Positions 35,866 to 46,977 of a stretch of DNA of 64,000 nt are shown in pieces. The DNA is from Pelodera strongyloides (Eukaryota > Nematoda > Chromadorea > Rhabditida > Rhabditidae). The DNA lies in the NCBI GenBank assembly GCA_036852015.1, contig JAANDG010000494.1, positions 1-64,000 on the forward strand. Reading direction: 5' to 3'. The notes beneath the pieces were generated by a model. That model saw only the letters and a list, made by a program, of their open reading frames with translations, searched no databases and had not been told where the DNA came from. Every line of letters begins with the position of its first letter. Within the stretch, counting starts at the first letter, position 1. Both the position numbers and the translations under genes were made by a program.

Positions 35866-38320
35866 TCATGACAATTAAAGCGAAGTACCAGCCGGTTTTT
35901 GAAACGCTTAGTGGAAAGCTCAATTCTCACGTATTTACGCAAACTTGCAAACTTAGCTCAATTTTTTATTCTAATTTCTGTTCACTTGCATATGCTACAA
36001 AAGACTGCTGGTGTACTCGATGTATTTCACAAACCGGCCGATATTTCGCTTTAAATGTGAAACAGCCTCAAACTTACAATCAGTTGTTTACATCATTCGG
36101 TATATTTTGGATAGACGAAAGGTTTTCTGCAATGGGTGTTTCCCTCATATTAAATTTTTTAGCGATTATTTATTTTATTTACTCACCACTTGTTTCTTCC
36201 ATTTCACATAATCGGAGAACTTGATCAGATTCGGTGCCGCTCCCTCATTGAATAACATTGACAGTAATTTCTCCTCTGCAAACCTGAGCACTCCTTCCTC
36301 TCCATCTCTCTCGTAGATATTGATTAGTTCACCACCTGAAGGCAATTAGCAATTAACCATGGGCAATTGCTTGAAAACAACAACGCTTTTCTCCCACTTT
36401 CCTTATAGTGTCATGAATTTTTCTTACCACGTCCATGTTGCCGTCTCTAATAGGGTCAATTTTTTATTCTGCAAAAAAAACTTTTTTCAGATGTTGCATA
36501 CGTAGAATGAGGAAACATGCAGTTCCCTATTCTATATATGGCATATACTGGGGTTTATTTTGGGTTTATAAAAAGGGTTACGCAATAGCTGGAATGTGGT
36601 TGCCCATGTCACGCTTGAGCTGATATACACACGAAAATCAGGACGCGACTTCCTAGGCCCGGCTCTTCACACAATATATGACTAGTACTTCCGACATGGA
36701 AAATTGAAGTAATATCCTTATTTTTGCATCCAAAATAAGTGACCAAACACCTTCCAATATTGGTGCAAACTTGTACGCGCATCACTTGCTTACGCTGAAC
36801 ACTGTAGGTTAGTTGTAAGTGGCTTTTTAAAAGATAAAAGCTAAAGTTGATTTCAAAAGATTGGTTACCAATAAATGGGACTAATTTAGTGCTTGGATCT
36901 CGGACGATTTTTAAGCATCTCAAAAAATCAACACCCATCTTCTTATCCGGAGTGAATTTTCCGCAAAAACGTCATCTAATAACCATAGAAACGGCACAAA
37001 CTTATACAGTAATATTAGCCGGCCACAAATTGTATGAGAGATTTGATTATCACGTGCGCACGCAACGGCCGAATAAACTAGCAGAGGGATTCATTACAGA
37101 AAAAAAAGGTTATGACAAAAGGGTCCACATGGTTGGACTTTTTTATCAGATAAACGAAAAAAGCCGATTATTAAAAGCTCGGGCTCACGTTAAAAAAAAC
37201 TTCTGAATTTCCTTGTGTTTCTAATGCCTTAGTTGCCAACAAAACGAAAAACTCGGTTCTTATGAAATGCGGAAATATTTCTGAAATTCCGGGCTTTCGG
37301 CGCAAAAAAAACTTGGGTAAACGCTTTTTCCCTTGAGTGTATCTGGAAATCTGGGTTCGCTTCCTACTCCAAAAAAAAGTGGATTTCGTTTGCTGCGCAT
37401 AAAAAAAAAAAAAAGTGTACCGGGTTATATCAACCGAATCCGCAGAAACGGTGCACAGTGCGTCCGCTTCATTTCTGAAGCCGGACGAACTGGCCTTTAA
37501 ACTTCCCGGAGGCCAATTTTGTCGGGATGCAATATGTTTCGTTCAACAGTGGTTTGGTGCCGTTGGTGTATCTTTGAAGTACACGTTGCGCACTACGTCC
37601 GATCTCTACCGTATGCGAGAACAGTGTCAAAAAAATATTCCAGCAAAGCAAAGGTATCATTATTACAAAACACAAGATGAGATATAAATTTTCTTGAATT
37701 GGCTATGTATTTTCTAAAGGTTGAGAACAAAATCGCGAACGTGGCAGGTGGAATAGGGTCATTACAGAAATACTAATGATTTAGAATTATGGTGAAAAGG
37801 ATGTGGTGCATGGAAGAAAATACATAATTTTATAGCAAATCAGATAACTAACTAAATACAGGAAAAGTAGATTAACTTTAACAGGGTGCATTATTGATTG
37901 AAATGAGAGAACAAAACATGGGAAGGTTTACAAACGTTAGTCAAAAGCACATATGAAAATGCGAACAAAAAAAACGAAAAGCAACAAAAACAGAGATTCC
38001 ATATTATGTCGTACGTACAGAGTACAGAGCTACACATTATTTTAGAAAGACAAAGCTTTTCACTAAAGTTTCTTCGTATGTATTCATGATAAACAGACCA
38101 TATGACGAAGCACAGAAGCATTCACAAGAATTCAAATCATGATTTCAATTGCAGTGTCCATGCCAATTTTTCACCCACCTTTCCTAACTCCAACCCATTT
38201 GTATAAATGGTTCTTTTCTCGTTCCCTGTACAAATTCGACCATTTCTCGTCCGGGTCGAAGGCCAGCCGCGATCCCTCACCCTGGGGCTCGGTCTTGGCA
38301 CGTGAACGCCACGCGCCCAT
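24445..38320 (-). CDS. TRPV cation channel, OSM-9/Inactive type (16 exons, 724 aa)
   Basis: Subunit of a sensory TRP vanilloid channel; family members form cation channels in ciliated sensory neurons. Exons, 5' to 3': 38320-38179, 36335-36187, 31998-31863, 31546-31478, 29732-29580, 29466-29312, 29075-28932, 28782-28701, 28481-28366, 27834-27712, 27161-27051, 26651-26500, 26059-25950, 25556-25402, 25009-24848, 24660-24445. All phases agree and the total is 2175 bases. Residues about 100-315 hold ankyrin repeats ([27 protein letters not shown]). S1 lies near 385-410, S2 near 424-445, S3-S4 near 461-511, S5 near 515-550. The pore motif is [10 protein letters not shown]6 contains [17 protein letters not shown], followed by the TRP-type tail VMVLERS and [15 protein letters not shown]. 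Weakest points: donors after exons 1, 3 and 14 (GTGGGT, GTAGGG, GTGGGC). The C-tail is short for the family and might continue into 17336-17491. Intron 2 hosts a LINE. Confidence 0.93.
26744..26867. mobile_element. Small inverted-repeat element (GAGGCCATATTCACCAC)
   Basis: 124 bp with terminal inverted repeats of about 17 bp, inside a TRPV intron. A related element with termini GAGGCCGTATTCAC is at 54862-55074. Probably a miniature DNA transposon; superfamily undetermined. Confidence 0.7.
27190..27366. mobile_element. TTAA foldback family B, degraded copy
   Basis: Recognisable interior (GAGTACACCGGCATTCC, GAACATAAATTAGAATAAA) and right end CCGGCTGGTATTTCTCTTTAA. The left terminus has decayed. 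It lies in the TRPV intron next to the exon at 27051-27161. Confidence 0.7.
27475..27655. mobile_element. TTAA foldback family B, strongly degraded copy
   Basis: Traces of the left end (GCAAGCGAAACAGCGGCC) and right end (CGTACGTTTCAAAAAGG) about 180 bp apart, in the same TRPV intron. Both ends have lost parts of the terminal repeat. Confidence 0.5.
29489..29527. repeat. (TC)n microsatellite
   Basis: About 19 uninterrupted TC units, 22 bp from the exon at 29312-29466. On the minus strand it is a GA tract within the intron, upstream of the branch and acceptor region. Confidence 0.95.
29749..29930. mobile_element. TTAA foldback family B, copy near a TRPV acceptor
   Basis: TTAAAGCGAAATACCGGCC to GGCCGGTATTTCGCTTTAA, 182 bp. 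Only 16 bp separate it from the exon boundary at 29732, so the acceptor tract of this intron is squeezed between the element and the exon. Confidence 0.9.
29931..31477. other. TRPV intron sequence
   Basis: Contains a GA-rich tract at about 30982-31042 (GAGAGGGAGAGA units). No coding sequence or RNA gene recognised. Confidence 0.5.
32475..34460 (-). CDS. LINE ORF2, endonuclease and reverse transcriptase (interrupted)
   Basis: 661 codons without a stop. The N-terminal part is an AP-type endonuclease ([31 protein letters not shown]). The reverse transcriptase follows: [54 protein letters not shown] and the catalytic [11 protein letters not shown]. It stops a few residues after that motif where the inversion breakpoint lies; the remaining C-terminal part is in the opposite strand at 34935-35612. 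Such motifs place it in the CR1/jockey group in a broad sense. The lack of internal stops suggests a recent insertion, but the inversion makes the copy inactive. Confidence 0.9.
   Translation of the reverse strand: MPEVKVILETQSPDIFLLTETWLQDLHTDACILSNLTNYSLVRTDRVSTTGGGVAMLYKSHLVTNVISKYVDNWFEALVVDFFLSQPLRVCVVYFKPSSSLENVISLTEYLAQFTVIDYPCLIVGDFNLPCINWCDNLANGSAAKLFLDYCTSANLKQFVNFPTRKQHCLDLVLTCDDIIPTKVVPMPPPRNCDHSLLSFDLNVSLTRNVIRQSYDFKRADYVSISRNLAEINWPSFLVFYPNASDLYKFFVCYLHELMFLYIPLKKVSVGGVRIPKHIENLVRQKERLFPLMDQSSSLKEKYELVSKRLKSASDKYYGNVERKVIASGQLKQLYRYIGSGTSRSVKSNHTVIDMENRVHVTDIDRADAFARYFHSNFIQDDELAHNIDFPDCTVPFPHMVIDSCSILSLIDKWKISYSRTPDGLPMHFLKEIGPAISAPLSVIFNRSLMSGEVPYFWKWSCVIPLPKGDPSNCIVSNFRPVSITSFPCRIFEKLLVKCIIDFSICNKLLPEEQHGFLKNRSRETAILHSLNDWTLALENRQQVDIVYFDFAKAFDRVSHEKLIRKLEAMKFPDYVCRWVKNWLNDRKMFVRVGSSTSSVLECTSGVPQGSVLGPILFCLYTSDLACELRNLGISFVMYADDIKIYKVIENPLDRITIQQC
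34541..34930 (-). pseudogene. LINE ORF1 fragment
   Basis: About 128 codons, 5'-truncated at the edge of the inverted segment. The peptide includes [17 protein letters not shown] and [11 protein letters not shown], a pattern typical of CR1-like ORF1 proteins, then a charged Arg-rich region. It lies directly upstream of ORF2 on the same strand, as expected for a LINE. Confidence 0.7.
34935..35612 (+). pseudogene. LINE ORF2 C-terminal part, in 3' orientation
   Basis: About 225 codons starting near [16 protein letters not shown], the thumb region that normally follows the YADD motif by 20-25 residues, then [11 protein letters not shown] and [16 protein letters not shown], ending in TGA. It lies on the strand opposite to 32475-34460. 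The following 180 bp to about 35790 are the element's 3' UTR. Confidence 0.85.
35790..35861. repeat. (TA)n microsatellite at the LINE 3' end
   Basis: About 35 TA units directly after the LINE 3' UTR. It may have grown from the element's terminal simple repeat. Confidence 0.9.
35875..36054. mobile_element. TTAA foldback family B
   Basis: TTAAAGCGAAGTACCAGCC to GGCCGATATTTCGCTTTAA, 180 bp, immediately beyond the TA microsatellite in TRPV intron 2. Confidence 0.88.
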
Positions 38321-41300
38321 ACACAAAATCGATCGATATTTGGTGGTCTAGGGAACCTATATTAGTAATCAATATCATTCTCACTGGGCAAACTCAATTT
38401 GTGGGAGAAATGGAGAAAATTCAAACCAAAATGGCAAGGCATAATTTCGCCAACGTTTCGGCACGATCGACGGATCAGAACAACTGAACAACCACAAACT
38501 TTGGTGTTCAAACCGGTTTAATTACCCAATTTTGTGGTATTGCCTTATGACATAATGCGGAAACGTTGACAATAAACAAGTGCCGCAGATTTGTTGTAAT
38601 TTTGGCTCTACAATATCGCATTTTATTTAGCTTGCACATGAGTGATATGAGGTATGAGGCTATGAGCTATATACAGTCATCGTCACAGAAAAGTTGTAAA
38701 TCAATAAATGTCGAACAGAAGCAAAAACGGCGATGAATCCTATATTAATCAGCAGAGTAATAAACAAATTTCTAAAGAGACTTACGTCAAATCTCGCATG
38801 CACTTTTTTATGACGTCATAACACTTTTAAAATACTAAATACTAGTTAAAGTTCAAAGACCACCACGTGTATAAAAGTCTTTCACATTATAAACTTAGTA
38901 CCCCATTATCGGCGCTACCGCTTTCTTTTGCATATACGGAGATGGGGAAATGTTTGTTGTTACTTTAAACATTACGAATGACTAAAAATGTTGCCCAATC
39001 TCACGTTCGAATGGTCAATGTATAGTCTCACTTCCTATACATTTCGCACTTATTACATTTTTTTTATAAATTCGCGTAAATGAATCAGTGACGTCACGTA
39101 CCGAACTTCAGCTTCACAAGTTATCGTCAGCGCAATTCATTAAACTTGAGGTACGTTATCAAGCACTTATTACTTATACAAAGTACATATACGGATCGTA
39201 TTCTCAGACTACTGAGAACTCAACTGCTACTGTGGGACTATTACTAGCTGAAAGTGAACTAAACGCACAAAAGGGAGTCTAGTTATTCGAGGTATCACAT
39301 AGTTTTAGTGGATACTGGTGCTACGAAGTCAACTTTAAAAGGTGACTATACTTAATTCGAATAATCTTAAAATTAGTTAGCCAGAGAGGAAGTGGTAGTA
39401 GTGTAAAGGTAGAGCCGCCCCCTTCCTTGTGGGCCCTTGTTGGGCAATTGAAGGGGCGGGGCCAAGAAGACAATCAATTGCGCTCCCTTTCACTTTACAC
39501 GCCACACAAATACGGATACAAAAATTGGCTAGTGGGAAACAGGTAAGCTGGGAATATGGTGAGAAGAAGGGGGTTTGTTATGAGATTTCTCCCTGAGTGG
39601 GAGTCGCTCTTTGGGGAGGGGGAATTATTATCCCCAAGAGGAAGTGTTATATAGGATGGATGTCCAGGTTAACGGGAGTGGGATGTAGACAGTGACGGCT
39701 GTGGCGGCTACATTCGCCGTTTCTCCAGTGTATCCTCTGAGCTTAAAATTTAAGAATATGTTTAGGTTAAAGGACGGGTAGTGATGCGGCGATGCGCCAA
39801 GAGTAAACGAAAGATGTACAATTCCAATTCCGGCTGGCTCACCTATGACGTACTTATGGCGCGTCGGCCGTGCAGCCTTTTCTGAGAACCCCTACTTCTT
39901 TCAAAACATTTCCAAGTAGTCTGACAATTGTGGAATTCTTTCAGAATTAAAGCCCAGGAATAATATAATAGTTGCGTCTGTCACATACAATTTAGGTTGA
40001 CATGACATAAGGGTCTATCAATTATTTGATAATGAAAAATGCGACTCAATAACTCAAAGGCCATTACGCTTGATTTCCACTGTTTTATTATCCAATTACC
40101 TGTTTGCTAATCAAATACAACGCGACGAGTTATATACTACTTTGTTTTCATCATTTCATTGTGATGCACACTCTGTGGTGTTATTTAATAAATAAATAAA
40201 TAAATAAATAAATGAATTTGTAACTTGTAACATATTAGCAGAATGTGCATCATTTCTTGCAAAAGCGCCATTTGTGTCTTAGTGTCTTAGTTTTCACAAA
40301 ATCTTTTCAGGCCCGCTCGGATTTCACTAAAATATGGGAAAACGCATTTTTATTCACGCTTAATCTGCGAACCTTCGAATAGAGTTTGCTTTTTTCACTT
40401 TTGAGGACGACGTGAACCCTGAACCCTGATCCATTTTTTTGGTTAGGTTAGGGCGGTCAAGAATTTTTTTAATATGTTTAGGAATGCTTTGTCTTCTAAA
40501 ATTTAATGTGTAGTTTTTAGGCTTCACTAATTTCCGCTTTCGATGAGTTCCCCGCACATTCACATTTTTCAAACCCTTTTTTTGTTGGCGTTTATTTTCA
40601 GTAGGAAAGTAAGCTGAATCATATGCCATACTAGAACTATAGACAGGGCTACCCTGTGTTATTGGAAGTAATTACCAAGCTATAAAAACATTTGACCATT
40701 GTCTGAACAGAAAAGAGACCTCTTTTGTTCAACCAAACTCGTCTAGAATTTGACCTTGTCCTCACTAGTACAGGGCAAAAAATGACCACTGCTTATCTTT
40801 CGTGCGTTCCCTCTCTCTCTCTCTCTCTCCTTCTTCCTCCTTCTTTCTTTCTCTTCTTGTTTCTTCTCTCTTCCACTCTCTCTCTATTATTCACTCTTTC
40901 TTTCTCTCTCTTTTTCTTTCCCTATCTCACTCTCTCTCTCTCTCTTTCTCTTTCTCTCTCTTTCTCGTGTTCTCTCTCTTTATAGCTCGATTCCTCTTTC
41001 TTTCTCTCTCTACCCTCTATTTCTCATTCGGACAGTTTCAATTTATCGTACTTTTCACTCTCCCCCTTAGGTGTGACAGTCTGCGTAGCAAAAGTTCTTT
41101 CCCTGATGCTACCAATACATTATATAATGCACTTTCTGTGACTAAGTCTGTTGTACAATAAGTATTTTCTTTTGAAAGAACACCCTGCCATTCATAGCTT
41201 ACTGTCGTGTTCCGCGCGATTACGTACTGTGTATATTAGCAACTCTTTAGCGTTTAGTTGGCTGTCACCTCCTGGGTAGATAACCAGTTTGTTACCTTGG

Positions 41301-41939
41301 GCATTCGCCAAAATATTCTATATTCACTATGAGTGGATCTATAAACATTATCATCGTTGCGTTATATTTTTTCTGAAGTACTAAGTCAATTTTTAATTTT
41401 TGTAAAAAAAAATATCATAACCCGCGCAAAATTGGGGTAAAGTGGTGTTATGATGGCCCAAAGGCTAAGCTCACATTAGGGAACATTCCCTAAGCTCACA
41501 TTGGGGAACACCTCCCTACGCTCCCAGTGAGTGGTGAATGAGAACTTTGTACTATAAGGCAGAACACCATCTAGACTATGACTAATCCTCTAGACTTAGA
41601 CCGAGCCGCAAAACAGTCCGGCTTATAAAATGGAACTTTCAGTTTCTTTGGAAACATTTTGCTCACTTCAAGTTCACTAATCAATAATTTCGAATTGCGC
41701 ATTTATTATAGGGAGATATTTATAAAGTTTCGTTCGAATTGAGCGCGCTGTATGTATAAGTATATTTACAGTGTAGAACTGTGCTACAGTATTTTCTAAA
41801 TTTATCAATTATCCAATTATCATTTACAGGTTTGCGGAATGCAATTCATTTTTTTTCTGCTCATTTCCACTTCTCTCGTGAGCGCAAATGTGAGTGTTTT
41901 TCTCATCGAATGTTGGTTTTGATTTATATTAGGCAAGGG
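38321..41939. other. Intergenic region upstream of the TRPV gene
   Basis: No supported gene. Contains an AAAT tetranucleotide run (about 40190-40214) and a long CT-rich tract (about 40810-41013). A minus-strand open frame at 40360-40629 has a peptide RRQSIPKHIKKILDRPN resembling a LINE ORF2 segment and may be a relic. The TRPV promoter should lie just above 38320; an acceptor-like TTCCCTAG sits 31 bases before its ATG. Confidence 0.5.
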
Positions 41940-42139
41940 AAATTGTCCTACCTTGTTTGTATAGAGACAACTACCTTTTTTGCATTTCGGACCGATCAAT
42001 CCACCACTTTATCACCCAATATCTTCGTGAGTATTGAAATTGAACACTACTTTTTGTATTCCAAATTTTTATTATCCGTTATAGAAAATAAAGAAACAAA
42101 AAAAAACAGACACAATTTAAGGTGAACCGATCCCTTTAA
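41940..42139. mobile_element. Foldback family C, half copy
   Basis: Loop and right arm only of the element at 16030-16392 (AATTGTCCTACCTTGTTTG through GGTGAACCGATCCCTTTAA). Left arm absent. About 90 percent similar by eye. Confidence 0.85.
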
Positions 42140-42199
42140 AGACTAATGGTTTTCATAACTAAATGTTTATGCGGGCACCGAATAAATGATATCGTGGAA

Positions 42200-42663
42200 G
42201 AGCGAAGCGTCAAGTTGTGTATTACTTGCTATTTGCGGCATGTGATGATTTTGGTGTACTTTACTTGTAAATTTTCATCACTGAGGAAACACGGTCGGTG
42301 GGCGGCGCGCTCCATGCCCACTGTTTGAAGGTGGGTCGCGTGCTCTGGGCCCGTTTTTGGGCGCGCGGCCCTACATGGGCGCGACACTTTTCAGCGCGCC
42401 GCCTACCGTATTTTGGCGCGCGGCCCACAACTCAAAGTTTACGCTGTTATTTCAGTTCCTCTCGGATAACACTGTGAATATGCGCAGCAATTTCCAATCA
42501 AACAGAAGTCAATGCAATGTATTTGATGAATCACATCAATGCCAACAGGTGAGAATATTCGAATACGCTGGAGTTGCTAATTTCTGATGCTTCCTGATTT
42601 TTGATTGGCAGCCAACACTAGACTGGGTGGGGGCGGAGCTAGTTATGCTAATTTATTCTTTAC
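42200..42663. other. GC-rich island in intergenic DNA
   Basis: Around 42290-42430 several GGCGCGC and GCGCGCGGCCC runs stand out from the AT-rich surroundings. A similar short island is at 26250-26420, with GCCGCACCTTACCTAGATGG repeated twice. No gene seen. Confidence 0.4.
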
Positions 42664-42799
42664 TAATGGGGTTTCCAAGTATCCCAAAATTCACTACAAC
42701 CGTGTTTCTGCACGATACTTGCATAGATAATATGAAAATTTAAAAAATATCGTGTAGATCCAATACTGTAAAGTTTCACCACACTTGGAAACCCCATTA
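42664..42799. mobile_element. Mariner-like MITE
   Basis: 136 bp with inverted ends ATGGGGTTTCCAAGT preceded and followed by TA, the target of Tc1/mariner elements. AT-rich non-coding interior. Confidence 0.7.
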
Positions 42800-44380
42800 C
42801 TAAAGTCTCGCCTGAACCTGAAATATACATATATGTATCGGATAACATTCCACACTTCTCGTAAGAAAATGCACTCATCTTTGAGCATTTTAAGTTTAGA
42901 TAGATGCTTAGATAGACAGGCAAACCATTAAGAAAGTAAGAACTGCGACACAGATAACTTCCGGGTTTGAATGCAAGTAATAAACCAAAAAGGGCAAGGA
43001 GCGCTACCTACCCCAATTCCATATACTAATCAATAACCTTTGCATTCCCGGTGGTAATCGATTCCCGTCTCCAACTGATCGCCATTTCCCATCGTTGTGA
43101 GTGTCCCCTATCTCATCAATGTGCACAAGATCCACGAGGAGACTCACCACTTCCAGACAAGTGAGTGGAACTTTATTTTTATTTTTTTATTATTTTTTTT
43201 ATCTTATTCTTAGTGCGGAAACTACCGTATACAAATAATTGTCTACCATTTCTATCTTCGATGTTGCCAAATATAAGAGAGTGTTGGAGTTCCTTGGAAA
43301 AAAAACCTTGAATCATACTCTTCAGTACATTGAAAGGGCTTATTCTGCACAGGAATATTTTCACTCTTTTATGTGCACTTTTGTTGGGCAAGCGAAAAGT
43401 ATGGAAAAACCCGGGGTGTAGTCGGATAGTTGCAGCACGTACCAAAATATCTGAAACTATAAGAAATCTTAGTTTCTAGTCGTAAAAAACAGGCATTTTT
43501 TGTATTATAGCGTGGCCGAATTGTTGCCGTTAGATACAAAATGGACTTGATTTGAAGTACTTTTTGGTTAGTTTCTCCCCAAAAAGGTGAATTTGCTTTC
43601 TTTCCTTTCTGTAGTATAAGAATCACATTGGAGCAAATTGGGGGACCAGTCTAATAAGTGGGGAAACGGTTCTCACATGTATGGTATTCAAAATTGTAAC
43701 TTCCGTTTAGTTCACGCAGGCCATCAGCGTTTAAACATTTCAAAGAGTTAAAAAATCTAATGGAAATTCATTAAATAACACATGGGGACTATCGTCATCT
43801 ACTCGTAGTTGAGAGGGGCCAGCTAGTTGTTCTTTGTTCTAACAATAAGCCTGCACCCTAGATGTAGCATAGTAACGTGCGTGACAGTGCGTATTATACC
43901 GCGCAATACTACAACTACAACAAACATTCGTTGTTTTCAAGGATTTTGCATAGTGAAATGTTTCCCGAAACTTTGCCTGGTGCTCTTGAAAAAAATCGTT
44001 AGAACCGACCGAAACTCGGTTTTATCCGCCGCGCTGAAAAAGCCAGGCGGGGCATCGGCACCTGAAATGTGCGCGGCGAGGGCGCCATAGTTATAGTAGC
44101 GCCGTACGTTCTGGTTTTTCTCCGCTTAATATCCGTCTAGTAACACAGACGTTCATTAGACCATGAAGTTATCTAATTATTGTTTTTAGTTGCGAATACG
44201 ACTCAACGAAGCAATGGCACAGATGTTCACTTCGATGTGTTCCCTACGACTTATAAAAAGGTGTAAAAGAAAATAGTTCTTCTGAATTCCCTTTGGCTGG
44301 CACATATTATTCTGACGTTTCTTTAGAACAACCATGGCTCATCATTCAGTCCAATACATAGGCGATTGGGAGTTGAAAAT
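42800..44380. other. Intergenic stretch, nothing recognised
   Basis: Several AT-rich tracts and no supported gene or repeat family. Confidence 0.4.
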
Positions 44381-44562
44381 TTAAAGCGAAATACCGGTCG
44401 GTTTTTGAAACGCGTCGAGTACATCAGCATACTTATGCAGCATATGCAAATGAACATAAATTAGAATAAAAAATTGATCTAAATTTGAGCAAATTAGCAT
44501 AAATACTTAAGAATTATGTTGTCCACGATGCGTTTCGAAAACCGGCCTGTATGTCGCTTTAA
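44381..44562. mobile_element. TTAA foldback family B
   Basis: TTAAAGCGAAATACCGGTCG to CGGCCTGTATGTCGCTTTAA, 182 bp, in intergenic DNA. Confidence 0.9.
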
Positions 44563-45529
44563 CAGTATCAAGCTGAATACGGGTAGCGCCTCATTGTCAG
44601 CTTTTGTTTGGCTAGCGGCTCATTTTACACAAACTGTAGAGATCCTTGTTTACATTTTTATCACGGCCCAAGACCATTATGGTAGCTGTGAAAATGGTGA
44701 ACTATCATAGATAATTCTTGATGTATACTGATGTTCGTTTGCTGTGGACTGTTATTTCAGCCCTCATATATGTTTCTTCCGTATTAATAAACTTTTTTCA
44801 TTATATACATGAATAAATATTCTACGCTTCAAGTGCGCGCTTGTTATTAAACGGAAGTTCGAGGTTCAATAAAAAAAAAACAGTATTTAAACTCCAGTTT
44901 ATGACATGTCCCGTGCTGTAGGCCACTAGTTCCAGATGGCAAATTTCTCGATTTCTTCTGAGGCCTTAGGCTTAGGACCAGTAAGGGATCGCCCTCGAAG
45001 GTGGTGATTTCAAATTTCAAAAGCGGTCGCGAGAAAAATCCTGAAGAAAATAAATATAAAGCTGAATTGCTTACCACTACGAACCACTAAACTTGGAGCT
45101 ATTGTGAAACATGGAAGTTTATTTACAGTTTATTGAAGTTTAGTGAAGTACGGTTTATACAACACTGAAGTTTATTTACCGTGGAAAAAAGTCTTGAATG
45201 CAAAGCAAGGTGGATGTATCAATCAACACCTTCCCTACTTTCATAAGAAGTCAACCAATTTTTCTGTCAGACTAAAATTTAAAATTAGCAATACAGCAGA
45301 CTTTCCTTTAATAAACTTTCTTATTCGTCTGGAATACATATTAGAAAAAAATATGTAGGTCAATGCATGTAATCTGTAATCATGCCATGTTCTGAAACTA
45401 ATGAAAATCTACTCTTATAAAAGGTATTCAGAATTTAGTGGAAAGCACACACGGTCTATAAATCACTACTGGCTACTGTTTATAGTCTATTATACCGTTT
45501 CTTCCTCCCTACCTTACCTTTTTACCTTG

Positions 45530-45635
45530 TTTTGCCCATGTTACCTGTTTACCTTACGTACCTTATCTTGTTACCTTCATATCTTACATGCCTTACCTTG
45601 TTACCTTGTTACCTTGTTACCTCATATACCTTACC
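45530..45635. repeat. Imperfect TACCTTGT repeat
   Basis: Around a dozen copies of TTACCTTG/TTACCTTA with irregular spacing, lying about 80-190 bp upstream of the secreted-peptide gene. Could be part of its promoter region. Confidence 0.7.
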
Positions 45636-45716
45636 ATGTTCTGCTCTGGAACCGTGTGGTGAATATGATTTCTGGAAAACGAGCACCACTGCGGTTTGAA
45701 TGTCTTTACTTTAGTT

Positions 45717-46022
45717 ATGAGATTCCTGTTCGCATTCATGCTGTTCGCCTGCCTCTTCGCTGTGTCCTTTGCCAAGGAGAATCCGGCGACTGATGCTGTT
45801 TTGAATGCTGCTGCTGCACTTGAACAACTGGCCAACGTTACTGGTACCGACGGTGGCGACAGAAAGAAAAGCAAGTTTTCATCTTATTCAAAGCAACCTC
45901 AACCGTAAAATAAACAGTATTGAGTAGATGATGTGAGTAGAAAACAATCTGATCATCATAATAAGATTCCATTTCAGAAAGTATTATCGGTGCGCTTATG
46001 CAACTGGTCCAGATCATTGGCT
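45717..46022 (+). CDS. Small secreted peptide gene, product unknown
   Basis: ATG at 45717 opens a peptide with a textbook signal sequence, MRFLFAFMLFACLFAVSFA, followed by KENPATDAVLN, an Ala-rich helix (NAAAALEQLANVTG) and a basic Ser/Lys tail. Unspliced it stops at 45908 after 63 residues. A 3' splice site ATTTCAG at 45977 and an AATAAA-like signal near 46038 suggest a second exon; one reading ends IIGALMQLVQIIG with TAA at 46020-46022, but no donor gives a clean phase, so the C-terminus is unsure. An acceptor-like TTTACTTTAG ends two bases before the ATG, suggesting a trans-spliced or very short 5' leader. Size and layout resemble antimicrobial or neuropeptide-like precursors, without a recognised family. 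Confidence 0.55.
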
Positions 46023-46111
46023 AAAAACTGTGCTCAAAATAAAATATTGTATTTGAAAAATGTTTTGTTTTTCAAAGAAGCTGAAGACATAAAAATACAC
46101 ACTCTCTAAAT

Positions 46112-46507
46112 TTAAAGGGACAGGCCCATCAAAGTAAACCTATATTTACGATACGTTCATAATGATTATAAAGCAATTTTATTACAATATATACAAACTA
46201 AATTTCACCTTCGTTCACCCTGGGAAACTTTTTTCCGATGCGCTCAACGCATATGTATACCGTAAAACGGAAATTTCCAAGCTGCCTATGCAAATTTATC
46301 GTAAAATTAGACTGCGATCAAAATTTGCGTATACGGCTTTAAAATCTGCAGCTTTACGGTATACATATGAGTTGAGCGCATCGGAAAAAAGTGTCCCAGG
46401 GTGAATGAAGGTGAAATTTGGTTTGTATATATTGTAATAAAAATGCTTTGTAAACAGTATGAACATCTCGTCAACATAGGTTTAATTTGATGGGCCTGTC
46501 CCTTTAA
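46112..46507. mobile_element. Foldback transposon, family D (396 bp)
   Basis: Begins TTAAAGGGACAGGCCCATC and ends with the reverse complement; TTAA at both edges. Arms of about 150 bp with mismatches. The middle has its own inner palindrome (TATACCGTAAA / TTTACGGTATA). Non-coding. Confidence 0.9.
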
Positions 46508-46977
46508 GTACACATTGTATGTATATGTTCAAAAACCACACGAAGACGCACATCAGTTCGTAATTTGTATGTCGCAATAAATACAAGATTGTATAGAAAA
46601 GACCAGAATTTAAACGTGTTCTGGATTCGTGGAAGCATGTTAGTAAATTGCTTCGGCACCTTCACTGTGGAACTTCTATGGGCCTGCGTCCTAGGTCATT
46701 GTTTAGGGGCGCTAGTGCGCCGGAAGCGCGCCACAAGTGCGCGAAGCTCTTTACAGTGGAAAGTGAAAGATACTCATGCACAGGGAAGAGCGTATTGAAT
46801 CCTACGCCAGCGAAATGACACTTGTAACAGTTTGGTAGTTTCCTCTTAATTAAACCTATTTATTGTAACATTGTCGGTGTGCTCCTTGATCTCACTAAAA
46901 TCGACACCAACAAGTGATACTTAGTTGGTTGCTGAAACATCTACAGTAAGTGTAACAATATAATACAAAACTTTCAT

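Noticed and set aside
40360..40629. 89-codon basic protein
   Set aside because: The only recognisable part resembles a LINE ORF2 segment; likely a relic.
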